From JAFGJQ01 sp964586145 (lineage in GTDB: Bacteria > Planctomycetota > Phycisphaerae > UBA1845), in assembly GCA_964586145.1 (NCBI GenBank), contig CAZPHH010000105.1:1-15091 (forward strand): a stretch of 15,091 bases of DNA, in the 5' to 3' direction. The position numbers and the translations under genes were made by a program. The notes beneath the pieces are model-generated. The model saw nothing but the letters and a program-made list of their open reading frames with translations. It searched no databases and was not told the origin of the DNA. Positions 14,615 to 15,091 of the stretch are shown here, one piece after another (the first letter of the stretch is position 1; each line of letters opens with the position of its first letter).

Positions 14615-14882
14615 GTCAACCAACCGAACCGGGCAAGAGGGTGCGGAGTAAATCGCGAATGGCGAGCGGTGAATTGCCCAGGGCGCGGAGGATTCAAAGG
14701 ACGTCCGGTCGGCATCCATCCTGTCGCCTGCTCGCCGTTGCGAGAGAGCGCAGGGCGTGCTCCGCGCGGTGAACCGGTTTGGACGTGTCGTCACCAGGGC
14801 TATGAGTGCGTCACCGCATGTCGTGTGACGAGAATCCGCGCCCGGTCGTCCGCGGAAAGACCGATATTACCTCGTTATTTTC

Positions 14883-14911
14883 TTGATTCGACGGTTTTCG
14901 TGTGGTATGGT
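14883..14911 (+). promoter_or_regulatory. Promoter reading towards the right edge (TTGATT, TATGGT)
   Basis: TTGATT (14883-14888) and TATGGT (14906-14911) are separated by 17 bases in a locally AT-richer patch, the best-spaced plus-strand promoter after that of purA. An AAGAGG then ATG at 14926 opens a 27-residue frame ending at 15009, whose TGA overlaps the ATG at 15006 of the next frame. Confidence 0.55.
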
Positions 14912-15008
14912 CTGAGCAAGAGGACATGGCGCAGCGACACGGTCAGTTCCAACACCTGTGCTTTTCTCCTTCCTGCCGCTGCGCCGCGTTGCGTGTCGGG
15001 GAGCCATG

Positions 15009-15091
15009 ATGTTCTTTACATGGCAGCCTTTCTTCCCACGGACCAGGAGTGAGTTACCCGGAGGGGATCTGCGCACGGAAGCGTTTGCCCG
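15009..15091 (+). CDS. Possible start of a gene running off the window
   Basis: The frame from ATG 15009 (or 15006) is open to the window end, 27 codons, starting MFFTWQPFFPRTRSELPGG. GGGGAG (14998-15003) lies 5 bases ahead, and the promoter at 14883-14911 points this way. The residues match no family I know. Other starts are possible, for example GTG 15049 after AGGAG, so both the start and the gene are uncertain. Confidence 0.22.
   Translation, partial: MFFTWQPFFPRTRSELPGGDLRTEAFA

Larger units (their letters stand above)
14284..14882 (+). other. Intergenic region with several short hairpins, no supported gene
   Basis: A plus-strand frame from 14393 to 15052 stays open, but its Arg/Gly-rich translation shows no domain and no ribosome site, so it is treated as spurious. 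The stretch contains GCGGGC-TAC-GCCCGC, two adjacent hairpins at 14581-14614, and CGTCAC/GTGACG at 14809-14830. It also has a purine-rich phrase GATGGAGGGACGGAGCCACG (14505-14524) that looks like worn simple repeat. Confidence 0.55.

Noticed and set aside
14393..15052. 219-residue plus-strand frame near the right end
   Set aside because: It has no ribosome site, no recognisable domain and low-complexity Arg/Gly composition, and it runs through hairpins and the promoter at 14883-14911.

Overview
The window looks like chromosomal DNA from a GC-rich Planctomycetota bacterium, probably a Phycisphaerae-like lineage. This is inferred from protein style. Two secreted proteins end in a paired EF-hand, dockerin-like module, and two others end in PEP-CTERM sorting signals. 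A small membrane protein opens with the CPEC...GLPPEGRCPECG zinc ribbon that is common in this phylum. No tRNA, rRNA, CRISPR array, insertion sequence or phage gene could be recognised.

Layout: 23-874 encodes a Nudix hydrolase resembling eukaryotic NUDT22. 946-2391 encodes a secreted alpha/beta hydrolase of cutinase/dienelactone-hydrolase style with a dockerin-like tail. 2566-3879 is purA and 3928-4689 is uppS, two housekeeping genes separated by a terminator-like hairpin. 4863-5813 encodes a sulfotransferase. 6182-6847 encodes a PEP-CTERM protein. 7032-7649 (minus) encodes a zinc-ribbon membrane protein, divergent from 7882-9477, a sodium:solute symporter. 9740-11338 encodes a secreted serine hydrolase of beta-lactamase fold with golvesin-like and dockerin-like C-terminal parts. 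Its stop faces the stop of a minus-strand PEP-CTERM protein (11441-12256) across a strong GC hairpin. 12741-14270 (minus) is a comM/yifB-type AAA+ ATPase. The last 0.8 kb has no convincing gene except perhaps the start of one at the right edge, behind a good promoter.

How the genes work together: there is no single operon. PurA (AMP synthesis), UppS (the lipid carrier for cell-wall glycans) and ComM are core functions. The other genes are mostly envelope or export functions: four predicted secreted or anchored proteins, a symporter and a sulfotransferase. This suggests surface remodelling and polymer use, but no pathway can be assembled from this window.

Regulation is partly readable. Two minus-strand genes without a Shine-Dalgarno share an almost identical block, GCTACAAT-N-CCGCCC, ending exactly where a start codon begins; this points to leaderless transcripts. 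A third copy of the block precedes the symporter. The purA leader carries a terminator-like hairpin between its likely promoter and its GTG start. I found no defence system or mobile element. The most worthwhile leads are the leaderless promoter motif, the secreted hydrolases with their shared cysteine-bearing dockerin-like module, and the NUDT22-like enzyme.
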